A DNA stretch of 64,000 nucleotides from Rotaria macrura (lineage: Eukaryota > Rotifera > Eurotatoria > Philodinida > Philodinidae): positions 62,001 to 126,000 of the forward strand of contig OENT01000132.1 of the NCBI GenBank assembly GCA_900239685.1, written 5' to 3'. The notes below the pieces were generated by a model, which was not told the DNA's origin, did not search any database, and saw only the letters and a program-made list of their open reading frames with translations. Of this stretch, positions 41,429-56,709 are shown piece by piece (within the stretch, counting starts at the first letter, position 1; the number at the start of each line of letters is the position of its first letter). The position numbers and the translations under genes were made by a program.

Positions 41429-43126
41429 TTTGCATAAATTTATTTATGTATTTGTTTTTCTTTGTGTCAATATGTGCGTTTGTATGTGTGTAGATGTTTG
41501 TCACATTTACAACGTCTTTCTTATTATTATTATTATTTTTTTTTTCTGTGTCTTAATATATCTATGAAATTAGTTCTTTTTATTCATAAAAATAATATCC
41601 GGTGAGAAGAACTGGTCGAATAAAAACTATTTCTTTCAATTGCTTGATCGTATTCTATTAAATTCTCATTAAATATTTGATTATCAAAGATAGAATCTGT
41701 CATATAGGATGATGAAAATTAGTTTTCATGATGTTTTGTTTTTATGATGTGAATTAAATTTAAAGTAGTTCGAGAAATTAATGTTTCTATTTTCATATGT
41801 ACTGATGTTTGAAAAAATTTCAATCTAGAAGTAGAACTCATGAAATCTTCTGAGTAGACTTATTATTTGAAAATAAAAGTTTTCTTCGCCAAAAGCTAAA
41901 TGTTATTTTATTCAACGAAGTACTAAAATTGATAGTTATAACATTTTGCCTGGAAATGTAATTAGCTTGTTTCTTTCTCTTTTGTTCTCTAATAGACCAG
42001 CGCTTACGAATGAAATGACTTGAAAACATGAGAATTCATAAAAAGAAAAGAAGGCAAAAACGTCATGTTGATGACAACACAACGTTTTAAAAAAATCGAT
42101 TTTGACAGTAATAACAATCAAATATCGAATATATTTAAATGATTTTTTTTTCAGTATGTGTCAATCGACATGGATAAGATGTTAACATTAACATTTTTGG
42201 TTTTTCGAAAAATGTGCCGATCATTTGTTTACAATAATCAATTTAGAGAAATATCTTGACTCGATTGAATTCATACGAAACGAACTCCAACACAAATAGA
42301 TATTCAAGATATTGTCATTTTTATTCGATGCTAAATTTCATTAGCCAATTGTTTTCCTAAACCAATTCTATTTGCTTTTCTTTACTACACTCGATTCTTT
42401 CGCCCCTCGACGAAAGTTGGACATCAAAAGAATAAGTTCTTATGAATTCGATTGTATTTGTACAAATGAATTTATGTTCATTACACAATGTACTGATTAC
42501 TGAAGTGTTTGATTCTATTGTTCCAATGAACAATGACGAATAAAATTATCGTTTTTTTTTATTTGTAGTTCTTTTGAAATCAAGAAGTCTTTATTTTTTA
42601 TTCGTATTATTTTTAGTTAATGCAATGATACTAAAAATACAAACAGCTGAAATTTTTTTTGTTATCAATAGAATACATAAAATGAGATTTATGAGAAAAT
42701 TAATATGAAAAATTTTGTTATATTACATGAAATCTGATATAGAATTTTTTCATTCATTGCAGCTAAGTCAACTAGTCTTTACTACTCAAATTCACACTAG
42801 AAATACCAATGTCATCTACACGTCATTGCTCTCTTTGACATTAACATGTTAAACACACTAGAAATGACTTGTCTTATTCAGATGAATGATTTTGTTCAAA
42901 GTATGCTTCATATGACAAGAAATGTCAATAAACTACTACAAGTAGGTTGAAATTAAAATTTCTTCTTTCAAGTACCATTGTCGGACAAAGATCAAGCTGT
43001 TGCATATTTTTTTTCTCGTCTTGTTATCACACTGATAAGATTGTAGTTCTCTACATAAAGTATTGATATTGTTTTCTAGTGATAGTCATTGTTTTAGTTT
43101 CATTTACAAAGTAGAAAGAAAAATCA
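41429..43126. other. Intergenic, PKA-C to P2X
   Basis: The 3' flank of the kinase gene with an AATAAA at 41619-41624, then AT-rich DNA up to the P2X start. Both genes run in the same direction. No further exon, RNA gene or clear repeat was found. Confidence 0.5.
41619..41624 (+). promoter_or_regulatory. Candidate poly(A) signal of PKA-C
   Basis: AATAAA about 190 nt after the kinase stop codon. Plausible in position, but such hexamers are frequent here. Confidence 0.35.
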
Positions 43127-45048
43127 ATGGCTATATCAAGTAAGACGAGCGTGTTTTTTTTAAATACCTTTGCGTTCTAAATTATTTTGCATTATTCATA
43201 CTAGTGAAAAATATTTTACATTCATTATTTTTCGATACGTTTCTTACGTATTCAACAGTTAAATTAGTCAAAGTACCTCATACATACATAGCAATAATTA
43301 ATCGTCTCCTTCAAGTAATTATTTTTGCATACATAATCGGGTAAAATTATCAACAAAAGAAATATTTTGACAGATAATAAAATTTTAATTCTAGTTATAT
43401 TGTCCTATGGAAAAAAGGCTATCAGCAAATTCAAGAACCACATGGAACAAGTGTTATTAAAATGAAAGGAATCGCAAAAGTTACTGGAAATAATAGCTTC
43501 TTTTATACAAGTAAAATTAATTGATAAAGGAAGATAAGCACGCACACAGCTTTCTAATTGTACTAAACTCTATAGGTGATGAATCAAAGTATATATGGGA
43601 TACACCGGAATATGAAATTCCACCGATTGTATGTTAAGAGAATTTTATACTTTGTACTGTGTCTGTAGACACATTGAATACTGTTCCTTTTTTAGGAAAA
43701 TAATGCATTTTTTATTGCCACTCATCAAACAGTTACATATGGTCAAACACAGGGCACATGTGCGACAGTAAGTGAATGAATTGTTTTAGATTGTTTTTTT
43801 TTCTGTATTGTAAAAACTAGGCATTGGCTGATAAATTATTTTGTAACGATTCATTACCAGTAGCTTGTAAAAAAGATCAACCAACACCAAATACATTTGG
43901 TAAGTAGCTGTGATATTCAAGAAACAAGAATGTAAAATTTAAACGGATGTCATAGGGTATTTTACTGGACTGTGCGTACCGAGTGGAGAAAATGTCACAG
44001 TAAAAGTTTGTGAAATGAATGGATGGTGTCCAGAAGAACTTTCTGCATCAATGTAAAACTTTATTCTATGTTCATATTCTAACACTGAACGATTTCATTG
44101 TATTTAAGAGATTATATTATGAATATTGATGATTTAAAAAGTTTTACAATTTTTTTAAAAACTATGGTAACATTTACATTATTCAAAAAGAACTTGTATG
44201 TTGTTTTAGTCGATCTAATATTTCAATGAATAAGATGAATTACTTTTGTTTTCATTTTTATAACTTAGACGAAATATTCAAGATAATACAAATTTTTCAT
44301 GTCGATTCGATGGTACGCCTGATACAGCAGACTGCCCCATTATTCGTGTTGGTTATATTCTTGATCAATTGAAAACTAACAAAACAGCTCTTCTGTATGA
44401 AGTAAATATTATTTTCGATTTTGATTTTTAGTCAAAACACTACTTTAGCATATTCTCATCAGATAAATTGAAAAATCTTTTATTCTTCCAGGGTGGTTTA
44501 ATAGAAATTCGTCAAGATTGGACATGTAATTTTGATCTTAATCCAAAAAAATGTGTTCCAACATATGAATTTTCTCTCTTGCAAAGTGGGGATGATAAAC
44601 AATCACCAGGAATTAATTATCGGTATGGCTCTAAATTTGAAGAAGGAAAACTAGTCTTCATATTCCTAAATCGTTTATCTAGATTCGCTACAAAATATCG
44701 TTTAAACGAAACAAATTATCGAACACTTTCTAAAGTTTATGGTTTACGTTTTGTTGTTTCCATCACAGGCAAAGGTGGTCAATTTAATATTGTAAATCTA
44801 TTTATAGCTATTGGTATGAACCACCCACTAGTTTTTGAGTAAAGAAGAAAGTTGCATATCCAATTTTTTTGTGCGTCATTCTATATTAAGGTTCGGGTAT
44901 CGGCTTTATGGTAATAGCCGGTATTATTTGTGATGCTATACTTATGTATATACATAAATCTCGAGAAAAATATCGACGAGGAAAATTTAGTGTATGTGAA
45001 GTTGATGATTCAGATCCTAGTTCAGTTCGTGTGTTGGTGCATGAATAA
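43127..45048 (+). CDS. P2X: P2X-type ATP-gated cation channel
   Basis: Trimeric plasma-membrane channel opened by extracellular ATP. Twelve exons: 43127-43139, 43205-43340, 43395-43510, 43576-43628, 43696-43767, 43821-43899, 43956-44052, 44109-44195, 44269-44401, 44492-44622, 44683-44813, 44891-45048, giving 401 aa, all phases closing. TM1 is about 33-55 before the signature WKKGYQ. The ATP-site lysines KMKG lie at 72-75, NYRF at 304-307, and TM2 about 344-369 (GSGIGFMVIAGIICDAILMY) with the family's conserved Asp. The trafficking motif YXXXK is present as YRRGK (377-381). Ten ectodomain cysteines match the usual number and order, though the head region is shorter than in vertebrate P2X. The first coding exon has only 13 nt, so the start is less certain than the rest. 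Introns are mostly 50-90 nt. Confidence 0.93.
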
Positions 45049-47425
45049 GTATGTAAGTGAATTATATTTTCATTACGATTGATATATATTTAATAACGAT
45101 TCTTTTTAGAACTGTTAATTTATTTTTTCAAATGTCAAAAATGAAGATTTATATTGAAAATTGTTCTCTTTTTATTATTTATCAATTGTTATAATAAATT
45201 CTTTTTATAGCAAAACATCGAAACGCTTCGACATGAAATATTTTATTCTATCATTTATATATTTGCTAGTAGATTTCTTTCAAGATTATATATCTGAAAT
45301 CTATTGTTTCAAAAGAAAATCAAAGTCTAAGATAAATTGCTATACGAACAATATCAATCTAATTATGATCATTTTATATTTTTTAAAGACAGAATCACAT
45401 CATCTATTAATGAATTTAAGTGGGTTTCAGGAGGAAAGAATTTTTTTCTTAAATGTTATCAGTAAACAGAAAAGGATTTGTAAATCGTACGTGGACAATT
45501 ACTCGGGAATACTAATTTTATATTTAACCGAAACAGAGAGACGCTTTCAATGACTGCAAGCGTTTTAATATTGCATCGTGCTTCTGCACAAAGTTATGAT
45601 GTGAATTTAATTCTTGTGAACATGCTGAACTATAGAAAACATTTTGTTCACTTTTCTTCAAATTTCAGAATATAGGATTTGTTAGCGTTTCAATTTTTTG
45701 AATTCATCAGAAAAACTCAGTATTCTACTGTAGGAATAATCAAGTTTCCATTCTTGCTCATGAGAAATTGGATCATTAAAATTAACGAATTTTCGAAACT
45801 CGGAAGTCAATAGTTTTCCAAGTTCGGTCAACCATGTAGAAAATTGATTGAAGTTATAAGTATTATTATAACTACAGTCTACGTGATACAATTAATTTGA
45901 ATATAAAGCGGTTTTCTTTTAAATAGAGATGTTTTGTGTTCAGAGGTAGGATACATTTTTTTCTGTTATCTCGACTGACGCTAATGCCTATGGCATTCCG
46001 CTATTCTAAGACAACCGGGAACTTCAATACGGAAGTCATCTATAGTCACGATACGAGCTCGGCAAAAACATCTATCCGTTTCAAGATAAAAAGTGCTTTA
46101 TAGAATATTACACGCAAAGAATCTTCTCATAATCTTTAGCATGCCCTTAAGTGTTGAGTTGAAACCGGTTGTTTTCTTCTTCTATTTGAAGAAAAATGTA
46201 TTCTGCTGGTTTCTCATTGAATTCGATTGTTTGCATATTTTATGTTTTAACGAAAAGAAGAAGCATTGCTTTTCGCTAAAAATACTATAATATGAACAAG
46301 CTGAGAATATTTAATCTTTACTTTTGTGATCAACTTTTGTCTACTTCAAAAGAAATTTTCATCGACTGTGTTACACAGTAATACAGTATTGAACATTGGC
46401 TGGACCGAATGAAAAAAGATGAATCGAACAAAGATTTTCAATAGACTAAAAACTTTCTTGACATGTTTGTAGATTACATATTAATCATGTATCTCGAGAG
46501 TTTCTATTTGAGAATATTTTCTTAGCAGTAATGTTATTATTGAAATATCTTTTATACAATCGTAATTAGTTTTTGAAGTTCATACGCTCCAACGGTCAAT
46601 AGTACATCCCATTCGAGTCTCGTTAAAATAATAAAAAAAAGAACTTTACAAATCAAATTCACTTATTCAAACATGTGCACAGTTCATTGTCGAATGCTAA
46701 TCGGTCGACTGAAGTACTCTGAATTCTCCAACAAAAAAAAAATCTAGGGCTTTGAAAAATCAAACTTTCATTGCAAAAATATTGTATAAACAGAGCTTTC
46801 TACAATCGTTGTAACGTCTTCAAAAAGGATATAGAAAAGAAGTTGAAACATGTTCAATCAACTAACCTTATTGAAAATTTCGTTCATCAAATGCTTAAAA
46901 TCTAACGTTAAAATTTGATTTTGCTTTTAACCTGAGAGGCTTAATAGTGATCTGTTGAAAAAAAAAACAGTAAAACGTCGTTGTTTCGAAAATGAGGTTT
47001 CAAAAGACTAAATCATTCTAATTTTCTCTGTTACTCAATAGTAGATATTAAATGAAGATTATCTTCGTTTAAAAGTGACTTGACACATGTGAAATCTTGT
47101 TCATGAACATATCGTGCGATTGTATGATTGTTAGATGGAAAATTGATTTTTAAAACAATCTTCACAACTGATCGAAATCTATGTATATAGATAAAAATTG
47201 TTGGTACAATACTCATGAGTATTTCTTTATTAATATCAATATCCAATGTAAACTTAACATGTAGATTTTTCGTGCAATCTGCTCTGCGTGGTCTCTATAC
47301 ATAAAAATCACAAGATAACAACAACAAAAATATATAATAGACTTTATATCTCATTCCATAAGATAAGAAATAATATATATATATATACAAAAATGAAACT
47401 TCTTAGATTTTTTTTTATTGATTCT
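45049..47425. other. Intergenic between convergent P2X and MOF genes
   Basis: AATAAA at 45193-45198 may end the P2X transcript. The rest is AT-rich with several ORFs of 60-130 codons, for example 45161-45553 (plus), that show no domain, no family resemblance and biased low-complexity composition. No RNA gene was seen. Confidence 0.45.
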
Positions 47426-50608
<3,183 letters not shown>

Positions 50609-50884
50609 AGTTTATTAAATCTAGAAAATAGAAAGCGTTTGATATTCATTATGAAATTCAATATTAGATTATAGTCGATTTGTAAGGGAGTAAATTCTGA
50701 ATATGTTATTTGATTTCTTTGAATGTGTACGCATACACTTCGAATGAATTGAATTCATTCTTGTAGAAGATTTATTTATGATACTCATTGATAGGAGGAA
50801 AAAAACGAGAATAAAAATTGGACTAAACTTGTGTTGTTTTTTTATTTTTTATTAAATAAAACAAAAACAATGCTATGAAATTTT

Positions 50885-51593
50885 CTAGACAGGAACTGAT
50901 GCATTCGTTGATTCTTTCACTTTTTTCTCTTCCAATTCCTTCTTATAATCGATAAGTTCTTGTTCACGTGGAGTTGGTACCCGTCGTAAAGATCGATCAT
51001 AGAAAGGAAAACGATTGGGTTGATTGTTAGCTTTAAATTCTAATTGATCTACATGCCATCTAATGTAGAAATATGAAATTATTCTCATCGATTGAAAATC
51101 ATTTTTTTTTCTTACTCATCGTCCAATGAATCACGTGTTGCATAACAAAAGACACTGCCCGATCTTTGAGAACCTCGAATAGGAATTTGAACCTAAATGT
51201 TTATCAAATTTTTATATGAACAATAAACATGATAATATCATCGAATGAATTTACATTGCAGTAGAGACTTAACTCATGAAAAAGAAAAAAAAAATAGATA
51301 TGCACATACTCGTGCGCTGAGAAGTGTAAGAACATTGAATTCATTGGATGTATCTATCTTCAATGGTTGAATAGGTTCGACTAGTTTTTCTCTTATAGGT
51401 TTATAACCACGAGTCAATATAAGAGCTTCTTCGAAAAAAGGTTTTTCACTGAAGATACCTAGAAGAAAAATTTTAATTCAATAAAGAATTCTTCGTATTC
51501 AAATATACTTGGATTTGGTTTTATCATATATTTATAAGTTGCATAACCGACAATAGCCATTGATGATCCGATTACAGCAAATCTGAATGCCAT
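50885..51593 (-). CDS. COA1-like mitochondrial assembly factor
   Basis: Four exons on the minus strand (51593-51509, 51458-51310, 51192-51116, 51059-50885), separated by introns of 50-117 nt, give an intact 161-aa frame. The N-terminus has one hydrophobic segment, FAVIGSSMAIVGYATYKYM, as in a single-pass inner-membrane protein. The middle contains SARVQIPIRGSQRSGSVFCY followed by DEWHVDQLEF, a pattern that I associate with COA1/TIM21-type proteins (a PV.GS..G core then W.L..LE). COA1 helps early cytochrome c oxidase assembly in yeast and humans. The C-terminus is Lys/Glu-rich. It lies 277 bases upstream of the MOF gene on the same strand. The family call is from pattern memory; the gene structure is firmer. 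Confidence 0.6.
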
Positions 51594-54245
51594 TATTGAA
51601 GGATCAATCAATTAGAAATTAATGAAAAGATATTATTAAATGATATGAGACAATAGTATGGCAATGTATGTTAAGAATATCTCATTGATCGAAATACATT
51701 CTCTTTTCGCAAATCAGGTTTCTAGCGAATAGATCAAATCGAAGACTAGTGTCATCTGTTGAATAAGAAGTTTTGACTGTTTTCTTTTGTACTAGGTGTA
51801 CTGAGACTAGAAGAAAAAAATAATCATAGTCGCTCTCTTCGTAGTTGAACTGATCTAAATAAAAATTACATACGTCCAACATTAAATTGAATTGAGTTGA
51901 TCAGGATGTTGATGAGAGAATGACAATGTATTGAAAATACGCTCAAGAACCCTGGACTGTTAGTTATATTCATCTCTAAACCTCAATCATTGAGATAAAA
52001 CATCTCTTACTATCAACCCGAGATCTAGAAATTATCAATTGTTTTTTGAAAATGTTTTGGATTGATTTAACACTAGAAAAACAGTCAAACATTTGAAAGG
52101 AACTCTGTATAAATCTACTGATGTTTACGAATGAATTGCTACTTCTAAATCTCTTAACCTTTTGTCAACAATTATACTATCGAATATTTCCATTACTGTT
52201 TTTTATAAATCAGCACTGTTTCCACACTCTCATGAAAGACTATACACTACTAATCTGAAAATATGAATGAATATATTTTCTCGTTAATAAAACGACGTAG
52301 TTAGGAAAAAATGAAGATCATCATAACAACCTGCAATAGTGCCATCAGTTCGTTACGATCAGTATGTTCATTTATCGACAAATGGCTTTTACCGTACGAG
52401 CAGCGTTCAAATTTTAAAAATAATCATGTAACATTCAATTCTATAAATACGATCAAAATTGAAATTTGATCTCAGGATTTTGCTATCAGCATACTTTGGA
52501 ATCCAATTAAAATTCATCATTATAAATCATAGACACGGTACAATGTGCATTTACTTTAAAATGTTGTCCGTCTCACATCTTTGCTTGTGTAAATAAATCT
52601 TTTACATTCATTCAATGAAGAAAAAAAGCATATTTATTTCACAAGCACATTCTATTCAATCATTCATTGGTCTGATATTTCCACAATTAGAGAAGCTACG
52701 ATAAAATTCAAAAAACTTGAATTTTTCTTCATTTAAATTTTACGAATATAATATAGTTAGACTACTATGAAATACTTTGAAACGTATTCTTTCGAATAGT
52801 GGACAAAGTGACTTCGGCTGCTAGACATTCAAGATTAAAACTCCTTCCTGTTCAATACATAGTTGATGGCAGTGTTGAATGAGTTTCTCTAATATTATTT
52901 CTATAGAATACTGTAGCTAGCTTCGATTACATCCAATTGTCTTCCGTCATATTGTATAATGCAATCGAAATATACTACAAATTTCTCAAGTATACTCTTA
53001 CATAGGTTATGAATGAGCTAGACTCTTTGATATTAATGATGGAGAGTGAACCTTGATATTTGTTTGTAAGTTCATAAATCGTATTCGCATGTTATAAGGC
53101 CATGATGCATGTAGATGTAGAACTATCGGAAAATATGCAGCATAATCATTGTACAAGTAACGATGACGTTCGAGTAAAGCATAACGTTTACCAGTTGAAA
53201 GTACTTTACTAACAGTATAACTACAAATTTATATTTCACTCCGATTTCACTGCTCTCGTTAAGGTTTCTTTTTCCATCGTATTTGTTAGGATTCTTTAAT
53301 TTTTTCTTAAATAATTCGCACATTTGGATTTCGTTTGCCGATAGAAACGAAAAGAAACAAATATATACACAAAACAAAAAAACAACATATTTACACTCAG
53401 TAATTAACTGACGAAAACTAATCATGATCAAAGTGAACTGTGTGAGTGAAACTCAACATGCTAGCAGTTTCCTAACCGTAAATATTCCAAATGATAATAT
53501 CGAAAATTTTTACAAGTATATGATTTCAGAAAATTTCAAGTCAATATTCAGATACACAATCGAAAAATGAAATTCATCATTCTAAATCTTTGGCTAATGT
53601 AAGTATTCTTTTTCTAGCACATATGAATCGATCGATGCAGCAGAATGATTATGAATATTCGAAAGGACTATACTACATCAACAAAAGAAAAGTTGGAGCA
53701 TCAAACTCCTATTATTAGATTGCTTTCAAGTCATCATGGTAGCAATCAAGTGCATCCCGATAATCTACAGGTACATTGATTCCTACTTAGTTGATAGTCG
53801 ATTATTAAGAACGACGAATGGATATGTATGTGTGTCGATATCAATGTTCGTTAAGTAAATGAAGATATCCATAGCTGAGAACAACAATAGCAATATCACA
53901 TCTCTTTACAACGTTCTCATCCTAACTTTCATCATCTCTTTGAGAGATTACGGTTTTTGAAAATTAACGTTGTCCAACATCTTCACATCGGACACAAAAC
54001 TTAATAGATATAGAAAATATATCATACAAATAGATCAATACAGATTGAGTAGTACGTAGTCTGATTTCAGATTGCACTCTATCAAGTAACAGTTTCTCAA
54101 TTATTATGAATCAAATGAAATTAAGGATAGGTCACATACTGTTCGTTCATAGAGTTGTCTATTCTGAGGCGGCCAGCAAGAAAAACGGGAGATTTATTCA
54201 CTTTGCCTTTGATCACGTCGTTTGTTTTTTTAGCGTACTCAGTTG
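51594..54245. other. Intergenic between divergent genes
   Basis: About 2.6 kb between the COA1-like gene (minus) and the membrane-protein gene (plus), head to head. It should hold both promoters. An ORF at 53123-53431 (minus) has one hydrophobic stretch but no other support. No repeats of note. Confidence 0.45.
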
Positions 54246-56709
54246 ATGGAAGATAAAACTCAATCCAAGTTGTTTACTGCAGAACGACTCTCATCAGACG
54301 ATAACAAATGGCAACGCCAGCGGAGGTACTTGACTGGTAATGTATGTCTATTTTGTTTTTAATGTCTCTTTCAAATTAATTAAGATATGGCCCATTTGTG
54401 TGGTCAAAGCTATGCTGTTACTGTTTGGTAGCTGTGATTCTTATGGTTCTTGGATTGTGTGCAATAATCGCAGCCATCCTTGCAACTCAATTGACAAAGA
54501 GTAAAGAAATGGTCTCGCTTCACTAAAAGAAAACTTGTTTTTAACTAGACTTTGCAGCTAGTTTAGCTTAAAGCATCGAACTAAACTTAATAACTGTACA
54601 TATGTATGTCAAGTAGATTTTTGTTTACGTGAATATACGTAAAAGAGAAGCAATATTTCAAGTCTGAAAACATGTCAATTCATGTTTTTGTCTTGTTGTT
54701 TTTATTGATCCAGAATTTCAATCCAGTTTTGATTGTAATTCTTTGGAATGCGTCGAAATCTGACATAGTCTGTCGAAGTGTCAAGACGCCGTTGGTATTG
54801 AATGATTAGAATTTTATTTGAGGAACGTTGGCAATATATAGATCGATTTACGTTTGCAATTCAAATAAACCAACGTGTCTTATTTATTGAAATGATTATT
54901 TTGCTTTGAATTTTTCTATCTCCGTCACCACATATTCCACGATTTCAAGTAATCATTTACTGATCACCCGATAGATCTTCTTCATAATATCTAATAAGTC
55001 TGAGAAGAAGGAGAAATCACAGGTCATTAACGGCATCTAATTCATACATAAAAAAATATCAAATATTTCGATACGACCCAAAGTCTTTGGAACATTTTTT
55101 TTCTAACTCGAAAACTTGTACTGCTTCTTTTTGTTACGATCTCCCTACAGATCAGATAAAGATAATGATTTGTAGAGGTTTTCATGTCGACTAAAATTAG
55201 AACTAAATTTTCATTGTTCTTTTCGAGTATTGCAGTGACCCGAACTTGAATGGGAATTTTTTACCCCATCTGGTTTGATATGACACTAAGATAAGTTCAT
55301 TCTCGTTTATCAGAAACTGATGAAAAGAAATGCTAACCCAAGTTTTGATATCGACATGTTCTTGAAGACATTGGCTAGAAATATTTTAACTTTGATATTG
55401 ATCTATCTAGCATCAGATACTGCTTTGACATCGGCCATGTTGATTATGTCTGATATTTCAGTACTGTCGACAACTAATAAAACTCTTTCTGTAACTATCA
55501 AAACTACTACTATGACATTAGGTATACGAATAGTCAACAACAACCTTTTTGTCTTTGGTGACTATTCAAAATAAATTTTCTGTTCATCTCTAGTAACCAC
55601 AAATGATGCAGGCGCAACTACAGTAACAACATCAGTGACTAACATAAACACGACCACAGGTATAAGATTGTATTAGTAATAAGCAAACTTCCCTTGTCTG
55701 TTCATAGTAATAGCCACAACGACGTTAGCAACCACTTCTTCGAACTCGTGTAAGTGAAAAATTAGTTTTTAGAATTGTAGTTCAACCTAGAGACAACATG
55801 CTCAGCTTGGTTTGGATACGTGTTGCGATTGTAACATGAACAAAACTTCAGAATTCTATGCACAAACAGTTTGATCATAGATCACGCATCGAATGTAACA
55901 GGTGATACAGCCTTGCTTGTAACCTCAAGAATCCGAATCGAAATGTCTGAATTATTGATTGAAAAGTTTATAGTTCATTCATAAGATCTATTTGACAATG
56001 TCTCAATCAGCTGATCCGTTTTTGATTGGTTGTCTTGCTTATTGATTTTATTTAGGAACTACCATTAATGATGTCATGAAATCGTTTTTTTTTCAGCATT
56101 TAATGTCAATCTCCTTACAAATGGTGATGGTGAGACTGGCACTTGTCAAACCAGCAATGGTGTTACGCATCCCACAGGTTGGAATTACAATGGAACGATT
56201 ACACAAATTTCTTATAATAATCCGACGTATGGCGTTCTTTCGAATTCGACCCCAGGACCAAGGTAGGCCGGTGGAAATAAATCTTCGTGTGAATTCTTTT
56301 CTCTCGCAGTAATCGTGGCCAATGTTATTTCTTCGGACAAATATCAGCCACCACTTCAATGTGGCAAACAATTAACATGACTGATAAATTCGATTCTACA
56401 CTTATTGATAATGGAACAGTGAGCTTCAATCTTTCTGCATGGATCGGCGGCTTCAGTACGCAGAATGATAATGCTCAAGTAGCAGTAACTTTCCAAAATC
56501 AAGCAAACCAGATGGTAGGCAATCGCACTACTATTGGACCGGTAACGGCTGCTAATCGAGGTAGCCAATCATCACTGCTCATTCGACAAGCAACCGGATT
56601 AGTGCCTGCTGGAGCACGCTCTCTAACGGTACTCGCTACTATTACTCGTGCAAGTGGATCGTCTAACGATGGTGCTCTCGATAATATAGCTATCCTACTG
56701 TATCAATGA
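54246..56709 (+). CDS. Type II membrane protein with mucin-like stalk and jelly-roll-like ectodomain
   Basis: Seven exons: 54246-54325, 54385-54500, 55462-55521, 55594-55659, 55708-55749, 56097-56262, 56310-56709, giving 309 aa with closed phases. About 27 cytoplasmic residues ending in WQRQRR are followed by YGPFVWSKLCCYC and one membrane segment (VAVILMVLGLCAIIAAIL). A Thr/Ser/Asn-rich stalk encoded by three short exons follows, then a 190-residue domain starting NLLTNGDGETG. That domain has Trp/Gly-rich strands such as SAWIGGFSTQNDNAQVAVTF and ends DNIAILLYQ, a pattern like galactose-binding or other jelly-roll domains. Basic residues before the membrane segment suggest N-in, C-out. Ligand and role are unknown. 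The first intron is 59 nt, the second 961 nt. The start ATG is the first in its frame. Confidence 0.8.
55462..55749 (+). other. Three phase-symmetric stalk exons
   Basis: Exons 55462-55521 (60 nt), 55594-55659 (66 nt) and 55708-55749 (42 nt) each start and end in phase 1 and have lengths divisible by three. Each encodes a Thr-rich segment (for example IKTTTMTL and VTTSVTNINTTT). Any of them can be skipped or repeated without changing the frame, which would only alter stalk length. Confidence 0.7.

Noticed and set aside
45161..45553. 130-codon ORF behind P2X
   Set aside because: It starts without ATG in the P2X 3' region and has biased hydrophobic and Lys-rich composition with no domain.
53123..53431. 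Minus ORF with a signal-like hydrophobic stretch
   Set aside because: One hydrophobic run is expected by chance in T-rich DNA; the remainder has no pattern and no exon partners.
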